Part shown: positions 1 to 11,300 of the stretch, piece by piece
Numbering within the stretch: position 1 is the first letter of the stretch
How the letters are laid out: each line of letters opens with the position of its first letter
Source of the DNA: Peronospora farinosa
Taxonomy: Eukaryota > Oomycota > Peronosporomycetes > Peronosporales > Peronosporaceae
Length of the DNA stretch: 64,000 nt
Assembly (NCBI GenBank): GCA_947646735.1
Contig: CANTFK010000979.1
Location: forward strand, 124,001 to 188,000
Direction of reading: 5' to 3'
Translations under genes and position numbers: made by a program
The notes under the pieces: model-generated
The model's database searches: none
Seen by the model: the letters and a program-made list of their open reading frames with translations, nothing else
What the model was told of the DNA's origin: nothing

Positions 1-695
1 CATTGCCCTGGGCCGAGTAGCCCTTGGAGGCGATTTCCAACGCAAGTCGTCCCAGTCCTGCTCCAGGAAGTAGAACTCGAGGGCGATCCGTTCTGTCCGA
101 ATAATATAAAAAGTCTCAGCAATTAATTGAGTTACAGATGAAAGAAACAGAGTCAGCCATCGCCATTTACGTGTTGTCTGGATTCAAAGGCAGGACACGA
201 CGCAGTTCTTTAATGATGGGGGTATAGCACATTTCACGCTCTTTCTTGCCCTACAAAAACACACCAAATATCCCCATAACCAGTCAGAATAGTCAGAATA
301 CAGCGAACACTGCAGTGGGTCTCTAGATATTGACGCACCTCATCAGACCAATCGCGGACAAACTGATGCAGTGTGCTCTTAAGCTTGGAAAAGTGACGAG
401 GAGGACTTTGCAGTGACGTCTTGGGTGTTACCACCGGCAATTCATAGTCTGGTCCAGTCTTTAGTTGAGCCTGTACAACACGTTCAAAGAAAACCTGGTT
501 GTGGTGTGCTGCATTGACAAAATGGTGGAGATTTCGGATCGTGGAGGACTGGGGAAGACGTCGCTGCATATCAATAGGCATCGACTGCAAGTGTTTCTTA
601 CGCCGATATATCTCACGCATCATAAAAGGTTCATACTCGCGAAATGACAAGAGTACTGACTTGTAATGCTCTTGTTCCTCTTGATCCTGCTCCAT
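1..695 (-). CDS. Carnosine N-methyltransferase (N2227/CARNMT1 family), 5' part, runs off the window
   Basis: SAM-dependent N-methyltransferase of the N2227 family, which in animals converts carnosine to anserine. I place three exons: 339..695, 171..250 and <1..92, with introns 251..338 and 93..170. The joined frame starts MEQDQEEQEHYK. It contains the family hallmark KLKSTLHQFVRDWSDE, then KKEREMCYTPIIKELRRVLP, and reaches the SAM-binding glycine motif VLLPGAGLGRLALEIA at the window edge. Matching spacing to the animal enzyme supports both introns. The rest of the methyltransferase domain lies beyond position 1. The ATG at 693-695 is the first in frame. The substrate in an oomycete is not known, so the name describes the family only. 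Confidence 0.85.
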
Positions 696-926
696 CCTGT
701 ATAGCCCATGTACGTTATCAATACATGAATTAGTGTATGCTACATCACATTGGTGTATTGCACATTATGAAAAGTCAAAAACGCAACCAGTAAATCATGT
801 CCCAAGGCCGCATCTTACCGCTCGGTAGGTGACCGATTCATGGGTTTTGTATTGTTTAATATATTGAAATACTAATGAGATATAATGCATTGATGTATGT
901 ATGATACCCTTGTCTTGTCGGTAGAG

Positions 927-1426
927 TTAATTGACAAATGCATTGGCTCGAAGCTTTGGATCATCATGAAGGGTGACAAGGAATTTCTCGGTACACTCCG
1001 AGGTTTTGACGATTACGTTAGTAAGTGACGTGTGTGCTGTCAATTGATACGAGAAATGCTGAACCTTGAGTTCGTATGCTCTGTTGCTCTTGTTTTCGAT
1101 GATAGACATGGTGCTGGACGACGTTACCGAGTAGTACGTTGCTAAAAGAGAGACAGCAGTGGTGCAATTTTGTCACTGATCTTGATTGTTGATGACTCTT
1201 TACGTCTGGTGTTTCTCTTGTCAATAGCGAGATTACTCCGGAGGGAAAGCGTGAGGTGAAGTTGGACCAAGTTCTGCTCAACGGCAACAACGTCTGTCTG
1301 GTACGCAGCCTGTTCTTTTGTTGAGGCACCGTATCCGCTATACTTGTGTAGATACATGACGCAATTGCTTTCTCTGCATTCTACAGCTCGTGCCAGGAGG
1401 ATTTCCGACCACTTCCTAAGAGACAT
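927..1426 (-). CDS. Small two-exon protein of unknown function (145 aa)
   Basis: I do not recognise this gene. Exon 1 is 1204..1426 and exon 2 is 927..1141. The 62-bp intron begins GTAAAG and ends TTTTAG, and joining keeps the frame (…KRNTR-PTYYSV…). The start is the first ATG after an in-frame TGA upstream. The protein begins [20 protein letters not shown] and ends [12 protein letters not shown]. It is mostly polar and probably helical, with no signal peptide or membrane segment. Support is two open exons joined by a plausible intron between well-defined neighbours. A fortuitous reading frame remains possible. Confidence 0.5.
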
Positions 1427-1686
1427 TTTATTGTTGGCATTTCAAAGAATAATCTCATGTCAGACAAGAGGTGAGGACTTGTCACCAGCTGTAGTACCTG
1501 ATTCAGAGCAAGCCACAGCGGTAGCAACAAGCTAAAAGTCTAGACATCAGCGACTCTCATGACAATCCTTTTCACGTGCAAAATGCTGACACATACTCGT
1601 CTCCATTGTTCATCTCCTGTTTTCCATCTGTGTGTCTTTATGTCCTACACTGTCATCTCTGTGTCGGTCGTCGTCTATAGTCTGCT

Positions 1687-2028
1687 TTACTTCTTGGCCT
1701 TATCAGCATTGCTCGTCTTGATCAACTGCCGATTGAGCAGCACAAGGTAGCGACGTTGGTCCTCCAGCTCTAGATTATCAAAGCCAGCTCGTCCCAATTC
1801 ACCCAGTGTAGGCTTGGGATCCAGCAACGTGAAGAGCCATTCGGGGTATTCAGACTTGTCTTTAAGCTCCGGGTGCGTGCCATCCTTGAAAATGTTTGTG
1901 GGCACCACCTTCATTAGATCCACAGCTTCTTCCACCACAGCAGCACCACCTTTTCCTTTCCCTGCAAATGAACGCGCACCTGCCGTCAACGGCTTCATAC
2001 GGCAACGAACCGCCAATCTCCGCATCAT
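1687..2028 (-). CDS. Mitochondrial large-subunit ribosomal protein mL54
   Basis: Single-exon 113-residue protein of the mitochondrial L37/L54 (mL54) family, a component of the mitoribosomal large subunit. The N-terminus (MMRRLAVRCRMKPLTAGARSF) is Arg-rich with no acidic residues, as expected of a mitochondrial presequence. The core that follows, VVPTNIFKDGTHPELKDKSE then YPEWLFTLLDPKPTLGEL, is the diagnostic block of the family: an NI.KDG..P…YPEWL stretch with a C-terminal helix. The length is normal for the family. Two adjacent Met codons could each be the start. Confidence 0.85.
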   Translation of the reverse strand: MMRRLAVRCRMKPLTAGARSFAGKGKGGAAVVEEAVDLMKVVPTNIFKDGTHPELKDKSEYPEWLFTLLDPKPTLGELGRAGFDNLELEDQRRYLVLLNRQLIKTSNADKAKK

Positions 2029-2116
2029 CTTGTCTACTAGCCAGCCACTTACACGTCGATTTGGTAATTTTTAGATTTTTATTTGAAAAATTTAGACCCG
2101 TATAAAAAGATATAGC

Positions 2117-2140
2117 TACTTCTTATCACTTTCACTCCAA
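2117..2140 (+). promoter_or_regulatory. Oomycete initiator-like element before the TPR-like gene
   Basis: A pyrimidine-rich stretch around 2126-2138 reads TCACTTTCACTCC and lies directly before the ATG at 2141. It fits the oomycete initiator (YTCAYTYY) and would give a very short 5' UTR. The call rests on motif match only. Confidence 0.35.
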
Positions 2141-3391
2141 ATGGGAGCTGTTCGCCAGTCAGGCATGGGAGGCAAACCGAAGAAGCGGAAGGGCACTCGC
2201 TCGTCAAATGCAGGCAGAGCGCAGGCATTTGCACAGACTTGCGTAAACAGTATGGAGTCCAATAAGGACAAGAAACAGAAGAACCGAAGGCGTATGCGTG
2301 TGGTACAACTGCAACGCTTAGTGGATCGTAAGTTACAGGAGTTGCATGCATTCCCCAAGAACCCGACGCCGCCTAAGGCTCCACCTCGTAAGGGACCGAA
2401 ATTGATATCAGAGTGGAAGCTAACGGGTGCGGCTCGACCGGCGGCACTAGTAGCGAAGATTGCAGCAGGAGAATTGGACGAGTGTGGTGATGAATTCCCT
2501 AAACCAGTGGAGACTTTTGACTTGTATGAGAAGATGCGGCAGGAGGGAAAACTGGCAGAGAACAAGGATACAAGGGAGTACATTAGGTACTACATTGAGT
2601 CAAGAGGTGGCTGTGTGTAGTGTCTAGTGGCACAGATTTGCTGGCTGAGTCGCTTACTTTGTCTTTGTGTGTTTAGTCTGTTGAAACGCCTTGCTGCTGC
2701 TTGTTGCGAAGCTGCGATGCCTGACCGTGGGATAAAGAACTATGAGCTTTGTATGAGCTTGGACACGACGGACTCTTTCCATTCACGTGAGGGTCTTGCG
2801 TGTGCGTTGGTGGACGAAGGTCGTGGTGCTGAGGCGAGGGCCTTGATTGAACAACACACGGATGACGAGTCGGCTGTACTGGCGTACTGCCAAGTGATTA
2901 TTGAGTACGTGTCGTGGGAGGTGCTTGAAGAATCAGGATCGTCGGAAAAGGTCGTACAAGCAGCTTTCCGCAAGGCGTTTCGTTTGAATCCATTCATGGC
3001 TGTGGTGATTGCTTACCATGAGACGTTCTTCCAAGTGATGGAGTACGTAGACGATATCAGGGATCCCAAGCGAGGGTCTGTTGAAGAAGCATTTGTTTAT
3101 GTTTCGCAAAACATTGGTGTGTGGATGGACACTGTCGGTGCTTACCAATGGATTGAAAAAGAGTTGAACGAACTGTCGGAGCCTGTTGCCACGAAAGAAG
3201 ACGTGTCGGACGAAATGTACCTCGGTATGTATGAAACGGCTATTGAAATGCACAAAGAGATGCTTGCCGAAGCTGAGGCGGAGGCTATGACCGCTGCTGC
3301 AGCTGCAGCCGAAAGCAGCGATGCACAAGAAGACGACGGAGACGAGTTTGGAAATTTCGAGCCTGCCGATATCGACGGTGGCGACGACTAA
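2141..3391 (+). CDS. TPR-like helical-repeat protein, function unknown
   Basis: Two exons, 2141..2616 and 2677..3391, are joined across a 60-bp intron (GTAGTG…TTTAG), giving about 396 residues. Reading through the intron would stop at 2620, while joining gives the continuous SRGGCV-LLKRLAAACCEAAMP. The N-terminal ~60 residues are basic (KPKKRKGTRSS…KKQKNRRRMR), possibly a nuclear or nucleolar signal. The middle (YIRYYIESRGGCVLLKRLAA; SREGLACALVDEGRGAEARA) looks like TPR-type helical pairs. The C-terminus is acidic with an Ala run and ends DEFGNFEPADIDGGDD. No catalytic motif is visible. TPR proteins usually act as protein-interaction scaffolds, but no partner can be named. Confidence 0.7.
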
Positions 3392-3898
3392 TTAATCAAT
3401 GAGATCCTTATTTCATTTACTTTCTCATGCTTTGCGGTATCAATCCGATACTTTCGGATGAGGTTCTCCGAGCTGGTCATAGATTGAAGCATCAGGTTGT
3501 TCTCACGAAGGTCCTAAAGATGAAGGCAAAATTGGACACATACGTCGAAAGCAAAGGATTTGTCCCAACGTCAGAGCACTGCTTATAAAGGATTGGCACT
3601 AAAAGTTGAACACTACCCGCATAAACAGCAGACCTCCCATTAAGCTGGCAAAAGCTAAGTAGCGATGGCTGGAATCCAAAGTTGCCAGACACGGAAGCCT
3701 CGATTTCAAGCTGGCTGTCGTGTTTACGCAATGTGTCGAGATGAGAGTCCTGAGAGAGGTCATCCATTGCTATCAGGAGTGGCCACAGTTAAAAATGAAG
3801 AGAGAACTTGCAGCGACAACGATGGTGCCCTTTTCAGACAGCTTTGCATTTCTAAATGATCTGCACACAACTAGACTGCTTTACATATATCGCTACTC
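3392..3898. other. Intergenic, no gene seen
   Basis: This 507-bp stretch lies between the 3' ends of the convergent TPR-like gene and panB. Only short, unconvincing reading frames occur on either strand. Confidence 0.4.
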
Positions 3899-5491
3899 TC
3901 AATAGACCTTTGTGACCTCTGAATGCATCACATCGTCGTTTCCGTCACTATTTTCCTGGTTGTACTCCTTGGCTATCATATCGTGTAGTTTTTGGGTTTC
4001 TTCTTCCGACATCTGTGTTGTCATCATACCGTATCATTTAGCACAGCTGTCGAAGGGTATGCAGTCACGTGACAGTTCACATACCTTGTAGGGGGAAAAT
4101 GCCTCGTTCGAGAAACGACCGTTCTCCACGTCATCGCGGTAATTCTCAAGACCAATACGGATCTGTTTACCAACGTCAGCGTATTGCTTGCAGAACTTGG
4201 GAACAAACTGCGCGTGATGCGGGTGCTGGAGCATACCCAACAGATCATGGAAAACTAGTACCTGGCCATCCGTCTCGGGGCCAGCGCCAATGCCGATGGT
4301 CGGGATCTTGAGCATCTTCGTCACTGCCTTGGCAACGGGCGATGGAACACATTCAATCACAACGGCAAACGCACCTGCCTTCTGCACGGCCAAAGCGTCC
4401 TCGATAATCATTCGTGCTTGTGAAGCTGCGTGGGGCAATGATCAAAGCGTCAATAGACACAAAAGTACACGCACAGCAACATAACTTCCGTATTGTAATG
4501 TATTACCCGTGCGACCTTGAGCTCGGAATCCTCCCAGAACACTGATGTGTTGGGGACGAAGACCAATGTGTCCCATCACAGCAATGCCACCATCGACAAT
4601 GGTCTTGACTGTATTGCGCAAACTTTCGTCAGTACACCAGCAGCATTGCTTTCTACGACCAAAAAAAGAATCGTCCCTACTCGTCTTAGCACGCTCCTTG
4701 CCTCCCTCAATCTTCACACAATCAGCACCTCCTTCCTAGTATTGAAGACACACCCAACAATTTACGTCACTTCGTCACTCATTTTGAACCCTCTTCTACT
4801 ATCAAAGTACGTGGTGATACCTTCATTAGACGTTGAGCGTTCTTTAGCGAGTCAAATGGTGCCCCCTCACATGTGCCGAACGGCATGTCCGTGACCACCA
4901 ACGGACGGGTGGCTCCACTATCGTTGCACCCTCTTTTTAGCAACCCAAACTACTGTCAGTAGAGTAAGAAAAACAGAGCAACGCACCGCTTGACTGCTTG
5001 AGTGTGGTGAATCATATCTTGCAGCGTCACTGGAAGAGTCGTGTCCATTCCCTGGACCACACAACAGCAACACCCACAGCGTCCAGCAGTCAAAACTAAT
5101 GACCCTTTCGTCTCTTCCTTTGCTCAACGCCATCTCGTACCAGTTCCACCATCCCCAGCGAGTCACCAACCAGTAGAACGTCAAAACCTGCCAAATCCAC
5201 GTGCATGGCCGATGGATAATCATAGGCCGTTACCATGGTAATGGGCTTTTTCTTGCGCTTGAAAATGCCCATGTCAAGTGTCGTAACCTTGCGACGTTCT
5301 AGTAACTTGAGAGTACGAGCAACTGACTCGGCATTGTAAAAAGAAGAAGAAGAAGAAGAAGACGACTGCTTACTCAAGTGTCTCATGGCTGTAGAAACGA
5401 CAAGGTGACGACGATGTAGAGCAATGGAACGATTGATCGCACTCGTTACGACATGCATCATGTCGGCACTTTTCAATATGTTTATAGGCAT
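3899..5491 (-). CDS. panB: 3-methyl-2-oxobutanoate (ketopantoate) hydroxymethyltransferase, seven exons
   Basis: Catalyses 5,10-methylene-THF plus 3-methyl-2-oxobutanoate to 2-dehydropantoate, the first committed step of pantothenate and CoA synthesis. Inferred exons are 5141..5491, 4987..5051, 4821..4917, 4681..4735, 4507..4608, 4085..4425 and 3899..4012 (1125 nt, 374 aa). Introns are 69-89 bp. Family blocks appear in order: [85 protein letters not shown] and [20 protein letters not shown]. Residue spacing between KIEGG and GHIGL equals that of E. coli PanB, which fixes two of the junctions. The Arg/Ser-rich leader of about 70 residues suggests mitochondrial import. One intron (4609..4680) has a TACTGAC branch-site-like motif. 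It is divergent from the prefoldin gene, 171 bp away. Confidence 0.9.
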
Positions 5492-5662
5492 GAATTAATG
5501 CTCTCGTATAAGTACGAGATGATAAAGCTTTTTTAACAATAGATACATGCTCGCCGGAGCTAAAGCTACAACGTAACTGCAACAATATGACCATCACTCT
5601 TATGACATAGTGGGGTACGCTAAAGGTTACACTTGTGTACCCCTTTCGTTAGAATATAAAAT

Positions 5663-6202
5663 ATGGCAGAGCTTAAGGATCAGGTGGACACGGCGATGAC
5701 ACGCTATCGGACGCTGCAGGACGAGGTGCAAGTACTGGCGACACAACGACAGACATACGCACAACAAGCGAATGAGAATGATATGGTGAAGAAGGAACTG
5801 GAGTTGTTGGATGACGAAGCCAAAGTGTACAAACTTGTGGGTCCTGTGCTACTCAAGCAGGATGTTGACGAGGCCAAGACGAACGTCAATAAACGTCTTG
5901 AGTTTATTAATAACGAACTGTAAGAAGAAGAAGATTTAGTGGTATTTAATAGATTGGAGACTAATGGGGACATTGTGCTGGAATGATAGCGACAAAGTGA
6001 CTACGAAGATTGAGGCCAAGGAGAAGGAAGCTGTCGGCATTCGTACCAATGTATGTATTGTCTTTATTAGTGGCTCTATGCTCTTAATGATAGGCTACTT
6101 ACTTGATGTCTACTTGTTATTGCTGAGTAGATCTCGACCATGCAAATGGAGATGCAGAAACGTGCTGCAGAAGCTGCTAAGGGTGCGATTGCGACTCACT
6201 AG
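5663..6202 (+). CDS. Prefoldin subunit 6 (beta-type)
   Basis: A beta-type subunit of the hexameric prefoldin cochaperone, which delivers unfolded actin and tubulin to the CCT chaperonin in the cytosol. Exons are 5663..5919, 5990..6050 and 6131..6202 (129 aa, normal for the family). The first intron begins GTAAGA and overlaps what would otherwise be a TAA stop directly after GAACTG. Joining gives FINNE-LDKVTTKIEAKEKE, and the last exon adds ISTMQMEMQKRAAEAAKGAI. The structure is two long coiled coils around a short beta hairpin (DEAKVYKLVGPVLLKQDVDE), the prefoldin beta signature. The start is the first ATG, just after an AT-rich leader. Confidence 0.88.
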
Positions 6203-6313
6203 GTCTCAGCAGAGATGACAACTTAGCTGTGAAATGGGACAATTGGATGTTCCTTTGCTGCTTTATCTTGTGTCTCTTTGACTATCTTTCGTTTCTCTCT
6301 TGTGTCTACTATT

Positions 6314-8233
6314 CTAAAGCTCCAGTGCCTCAAGTGAGTGTGGTCGGGCACCGAGCAACTCTGGCTTTACAAACTCGGCGACCTCTTGCAGAGTGGTGCG
6401 TGCCACAGGGGTAGCGTGGAGGGTGTGGCGGCCAGCTTCGTGGACGCGCACTAGCACATAGTCACCAGGAGCAGCATGTACACCCTCCGATCTGACACTT
6501 GGTAGGGGAAGAAACTCGGCAGCCAGCTCACCCGCCTGCTTGGTGAAGGCACGCAACGAACCCGGCATTTCTTGATTGGGGAACACACAACGCTTGCTCG
6601 TGTCTGTAAGACCCGTTAGCTTTGGGTCTTCATCTGTGGAGCGACGACTGGCGCCTTGTACGAGTACGATGTGCAGACGGTTCGAGTCCTCAACGTAATT
6701 CTTGCGCGTGACCACCTCACTGAATGTGTCAATGACCTCGCGCAGACGTCGCAACTTGTCTTCTGGCGAAACATCATCTTCCATCCGATGTGCCGCATGG
6801 GTACGAGCGCGAACCGAGTACGCGAACATGAACGCTTGGTCATAGGATACCTGCCGCATCAGTGAGATCGTGTCGGCGTGCTCCTCCTCAGTCTCACCAC
6901 AGAAGCCAGCAATAAAGTCGGAAGAAATGGCAACACCAGGAATACGAGTACGCATGTTATCAACAAGGGCGAGATAAGCCTCACGAGAGTATCCACGACG
7001 CATGCGTTCCAGCAACGTGGTGCTGCCGCTCTGAGCTGGCATGTGGATCTGCTTACAGATGTTATTACGCTCGTTCACGAGGTCCAGCACTTCATTTGGA
7101 AAATCCTTGGGGTGGGGGGAGGTAAAGCGGAGTCTCATCTCCGGGTCAACACGCGAAACTTTGTCGAGCAGGTCAGCGAAGCGGAAGCCAAGTGCATCAC
7201 GCGAGCGGAACATGTTGCTAAACCCGGCGGATGATACGTAGCCGCGTCCCTTCTCCGCAGCGTCCTCGGACTTCTTGTCGTGGTACGAATTGACGTTCTG
7301 TCCAAGTAGCACGACCTCCTTTACACCTTGGTCGCTCAACGCACGCACCTCATCGACAATGGAGCTCATGATGCGGCTACGCTCGCGTCCACGCGTGAAC
7401 GGCACGATGCAGTACGAGCACATGTTGTTGCATCCACGCATAATCGACACAAACGCCGACGGGCTGTGCGGGTCCGCACGTACGGGCGCAATGTCTGCGT
7501 AGGTCTCGTCCAATGACAGCTGCACGTTGACTGCTGTTTCGCCGCTGCCGTGCACCACATGCAGCAGGTTGGGGATATCACGGTAGGCATCTGGACCTAC
7601 CACCAAATCCACCATCTTGTCGGACTCAAGCAGCTTCGTCTTGAGTCTCTCGGCCATGCAGCCCAGAACACCCACGGTCTGCACCACCTTCTGCTTTCTG
7701 CGCAAAAGCTTGGCCTTCACCTGCCGCAGCGATTCCAGACGGTGCCAGATCTTGGCCTCGGCATTATCACGTATAGCACACGTGTTAATAAGCAGCACAT
7801 CGGCTGCTTCAGCTGCACGTGCCGGAATGTAGCCATGTTTCAACAAAATGGCCCGCACAATCTCCGAGTCGGCCGAGTTCATTTGACAGCCGTAAGTCTC
7901 AATGAAGAAGGAACGCCGCTGCCGCTGCGGCTGCTGCTGTTGCATTTCCTCGAGCTCTTCTAACGATCGCATGGGAAAATTCATTTCACTTGGTTCTTGT
8001 ATCGTCTCTACCGTACGCTGATGGTCATGCATCTGTGACTTGCGCAAGAAGTCGTTCAAGTCTGGACCATCGCTGGGCACTCGAGAACTTTGATACACTT
8101 TTACCGTTGCGTGTGCATGGACGTTACGATTACTACTGCTACTACTAGACTCGAAGCGCACGGTATTGATCAAAGCAGCAGACACGACAGAGCGGCACGT
8201 TGTCACAGCTCGACGACTGGAGAGTAGTAGCAT
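6314..8233 (-). CDS. tRNA methylthiotransferase, MiaB/CDK5RAP1 type
   Basis: Radical-SAM enzyme that adds the 2-methylthio group to N6-isopentenyladenosine at position 37 of some tRNAs; eukaryotic CDK5RAP1 acts in mitochondria. Single exon, 639 aa. A mitochondrial-type Ser/Arg leader of about 100 residues comes first. The UPF0004 domain follows, with its three cluster cysteines: YGCQMN (C116), NTCAIR (C152) and GCMAER (C192). The radical-SAM motif is CNNMCSYC (C268, C272, C275), followed by PFTRGRERSR. VLLGQNVNSY and the SGST…RRGYSREAYL block are also conserved. A TRAM-like beta region lies near the C-terminus. All six cluster cysteines are present, so the enzyme looks active. It is divergent from the RAD5-like gene. 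Confidence 0.93.
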   Translation of the reverse strand: MLLLSSRRAVTTCRSVVSAALINTVRFESSSSSSNRNVHAHATVKVYQSSRVPSDGPDLNDFLRKSQMHDHQRTVETIQEPSEMNFPMRSLEELEEMQQQQPQRQRRSFFIETYGCQMNSADSEIVRAILLKHGYIPARAAEAADVLLINTCAIRDNAEAKIWHRLESLRQVKAKLLRRKQKVVQTVGVLGCMAERLKTKLLESDKMVDLVVGPDAYRDIPNLLHVVHGSGETAVNVQLSLDETYADIAPVRADPHSPSAFVSIMRGCNNMCSYCIVPFTRGRERSRIMSSIVDEVRALSDQGVKEVVLLGQNVNSYHDKKSEDAAEKGRGYVSSAGFSNMFRSRDALGFRFADLLDKVSRVDPEMRLRFTSPHPKDFPNEVLDLVNERNNICKQIHMPAQSGSTTLLERMRRGYSREAYLALVDNMRTRIPGVAISSDFIAGFCGETEEEHADTISLMRQVSYDQAFMFAYSVRARTHAAHRMEDDVSPEDKLRRLREVIDTFSEVVTRKNYVEDSNRLHIVLVQGASRRSTDEDPKLTGLTDTSKRCVFPNQEMPGSLRAFTKQAGELAAEFLPLPSVRSEGVHAAPGDYVLVRVHEAGRHTLHATPVARTTLQEVAEFVKPELLGARPHSLEALEL

Positions 8234-8316
8234 GGCGTTTACCGTTTTTGACCACGAAAATGATACTATACGTAAATTACCAAACTAGTCTCGTTAATGC
8301 CACAATCTCAAACAAT

Positions 8317-8360
8317 TACAAAACTAGGCACAATATCAAATAATTACAAAACTAGTCACA
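8317..8360. repeat. Short direct repeat in a divergent promoter
   Basis: Two near-identical copies of AATTACAAAACTAGKCACA lie head to tail, 24 bp apart, between the divergent methylthiotransferase and RAD5-like genes. They could be regulatory or a chance microsatellite-like duplication. Confidence 0.5.
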
Positions 8361-8383
8361 TTTCTTATAGGTTAGTTGATTAC

Positions 8384-11300
8384 ATGACGACCAGAGCGTG
8401 GAGCTGCTCCCGCTGTACATTCAAGAACGAGGCGTGTGTGCATCAATGCGCCATGTGTGACAGTGTACGACTTGCTGTATCGCTTCCGATTGGTTCTCCA
8501 TCAGTCGCTTCTATTCGTAGCATCAAGAAGAAGACAAACATAAAGACGTCGCAGTCTCTGCTCTTTAGTGTCGGTAGTTCAGTAGACAAGGAACAGGAAC
8601 GTCTACAGAAGAAGTTGCAGCAACTTAAGGAACTGGGTATTGAGTTGCCAGATGACGAGACGATGGCGTTGCTGCAACGTAATTGCTTTAGTGTCTCAGG
8701 TGCGGCCTCGGAGTACTTTGATCGACGGACCAAGGAGGATTCATTGACTGCAGCTCCAGCAGATAAGAGAGCAGAGCGTCGACTGGAAGAGCTTCTAATG
8801 AAGCTGGGAAAAGAGGAGTTGAACTGTCATGTGTTGGGCAAGATGATCATGCAAGGCTCAGTGAACCGTCAGGGTGTGAAGCTCCATGCGGGTGAGGAAT
8901 TACTGCTGCAGGCGGAAAACGCCGGTAAGAAAAGGCTGAGATCGGGACTATCGGCTACTTCCATGGTATCAGGCATTGTGAGAATTGCTACCATGGAGCA
9001 CTTGCAGATTGGACGATTGGAAAGGAAAATGGAGCTATTGCTGCATCCGTTGATGAAGAGAGGACTTGTGAAACTTGCAGGAGTGTGTGAGACGCCACCG
9101 GTGTCGTCCCATATGTTTGCATCCTTTGATGTAGGTAGTTTTGAGCTGAATCGGGGATGTATGCCTGTGCTGAGCTTTGTGATGCTGTATATTGTAGTTG
9201 ACGGTATTCATCTATGTCAGTGTGAAGGCGTTCGACGTGTTCATAGAGGGTGACCAGAACTTTTCCCTTTCCGATCAAGTGTATAGTTTACTGCAGATTG
9301 TCCAGGGAGCAGACTCCTCCTCTTTGGATGCGTTAGCTACGCGACCAACCTCTGAGGCGAAAGATCCGTCGTTGCAAGTGAACCCGCAAGACCTTGATAC
9401 TCTTTTCTCCGAGTGCGTCGGAGCAAGCAGTCTTCACAACTCGGTTGATGGTTTGAATGAGGATCCGTCGGAGCACCTTACACAGTATCTGCATTCTATC
9501 AAGCTGCGAGATCACCAGAAGCAAGCATTGAGATGGATGCTGTGGCGAGAAGACCAAATGAGCGATGACGTCGGTGAGCAAGAGAGTAACGATCCTGTAA
9601 GTGCCGTTTAAATGATATGGTCTGCGCATGACCTGCTAATCAGACTGAATTTATTCAGATGTGGGAGAAGCGTCAATTCCGATCCAAGAGCTTTTACTAC
9701 GTGAACCCCTTCGAGAAAAGTGCGTCGTTAACTCGACCAGAACCTCCTGCCCCCTGCCTTGGTGGAATTCTGGCGGATGACATGGGAATGGGTAAGTACA
9801 GCGCAAAGGCTGCGCATTGTCGACACGGAAATGGAAGTGATTAATAAGTTCGTTATGTATGCAGGCAAAACGATGATGATGCTTTCTCTAATTGCTTACC
9901 AAAAGCACATGGGCGAAGAAAGATTGACCAACGACAATATCCCAACTCAGGCAAAACGGGAGGCAACAGGCAAGACTCTCGTGATATGCCCGTTGAGTTT
10001 GCTTCACCAGTGGAAAAATGAAGCTTTGGAACGTTTTCTTCCTAACACCCTAAGCGTTTACGTGTACTATGGCGACGATCGTGGCACACGTACCAAGCTC
10101 ACAATGGCACCTTTCAGCAAGAATGATATTGTTCTTACAACCTACGGAGTGCTGTCAGCCGAGTTTGGAAAAAACGGTCCGGTTGCGACGACCAAGTGGA
10201 ACCGTATCATTCTTGACGAAGCCCACAGCATAAAGAACAGGGCCACAGGCTACTTCAAGACGTGCTCTGCCCTAAAAGCTACGCATCGATGGTGTTTGAC
10301 GGGCACTCCAATTCAGAACACTTTAGATGACGTTTTTGCACTGCTTTGCTTCCTCGAGTACCAGCCCTGGTGTCGAGTTGCGTGGTGGAAACGCGTGATT
10401 ACAAAACCGTACGAAGACGGCGACGATGTGAACGCACTTGGCCGGCTAAAGGTGATTCTAACGCCAATACTGCTTCGTCGCACCAAGCAATCGCGAGATA
10501 AGCTGGGCAATATGATTGTTCACCTTCCACCGAAGCACGTCGACTTGGTTAAATTGGAGTTCTCCCCTGACGAGCGCACCTTTTACCAGGCAGTATACGA
10601 TAAAAGCCGAGCAGAATTTAACGGCTTTGTTGCGAGTGGCACAGCTATGACGAGTTATGTTGCCATTTTCGCGCTGTTGCTCCGTCTCCGTCAGGCCTGC
10701 GACCACCCTTTGCTTGCACTCGGTAAAAAATTCGAGCATGCGTTGAAGCGTGATGACAAAAAGGCAGGAGTAAACACAGCAGCACAGACCAGATTAGCTT
10801 TCCAGCCTCAACAGAATGAGAGCCGTGAAGCGTACTACCAGCGCATTGCCGCACAACTGCAGACAGATATGCAGGCCAGCAACTGTGAACGGTTGCTTGA
10901 CAACGGACATGATGTTTCGGACGACAAAGAAGGTAACTCGACAGGGGGGCTAACGGCCTCTTATATTCAGAATGTGATAGCTCAGGTCGAAGACGGCTTG
11001 GAAGCTCATGAGTGTCCAATCTGCTTGGACCCGCCGCGCAATGCAGTGTTGACACCATGCGCTCATATATTGTGCGTCCAGTGCCTTCGAGAAAGTCTCT
11101 TAAACGACCCGGAAAATGGCTGTCCCGTGTGCCGAGCTGTGGTCGACATGGCGAAAGTTTTCAAGCTTCCGCCTCCTTCTGCTTCAATGACAAAAGATGA
11201 AAGCTCAGTCGAAATGAATACACCTGCTGTTGCCTCTGTGGCTGACGACGACGACGACGGCACGGGCTTCGAGTCTACCAAACTGCAGCAGCTGCTTCGC

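Noticed and set aside
2147..2583. Minus-strand frames opposite the TPR-like gene, and similar frames opposite the methylthiotransferase, hAT-derived and GH17 genes
   Set aside because: Each overlaps a conserved gene on the other strand and has no family signature.
5041..5223. Separate small frames inside the panB locus
   Set aside because: They are intron-spanning pieces or antisense shadows. The seven-exon panB model explains the conserved peptides.
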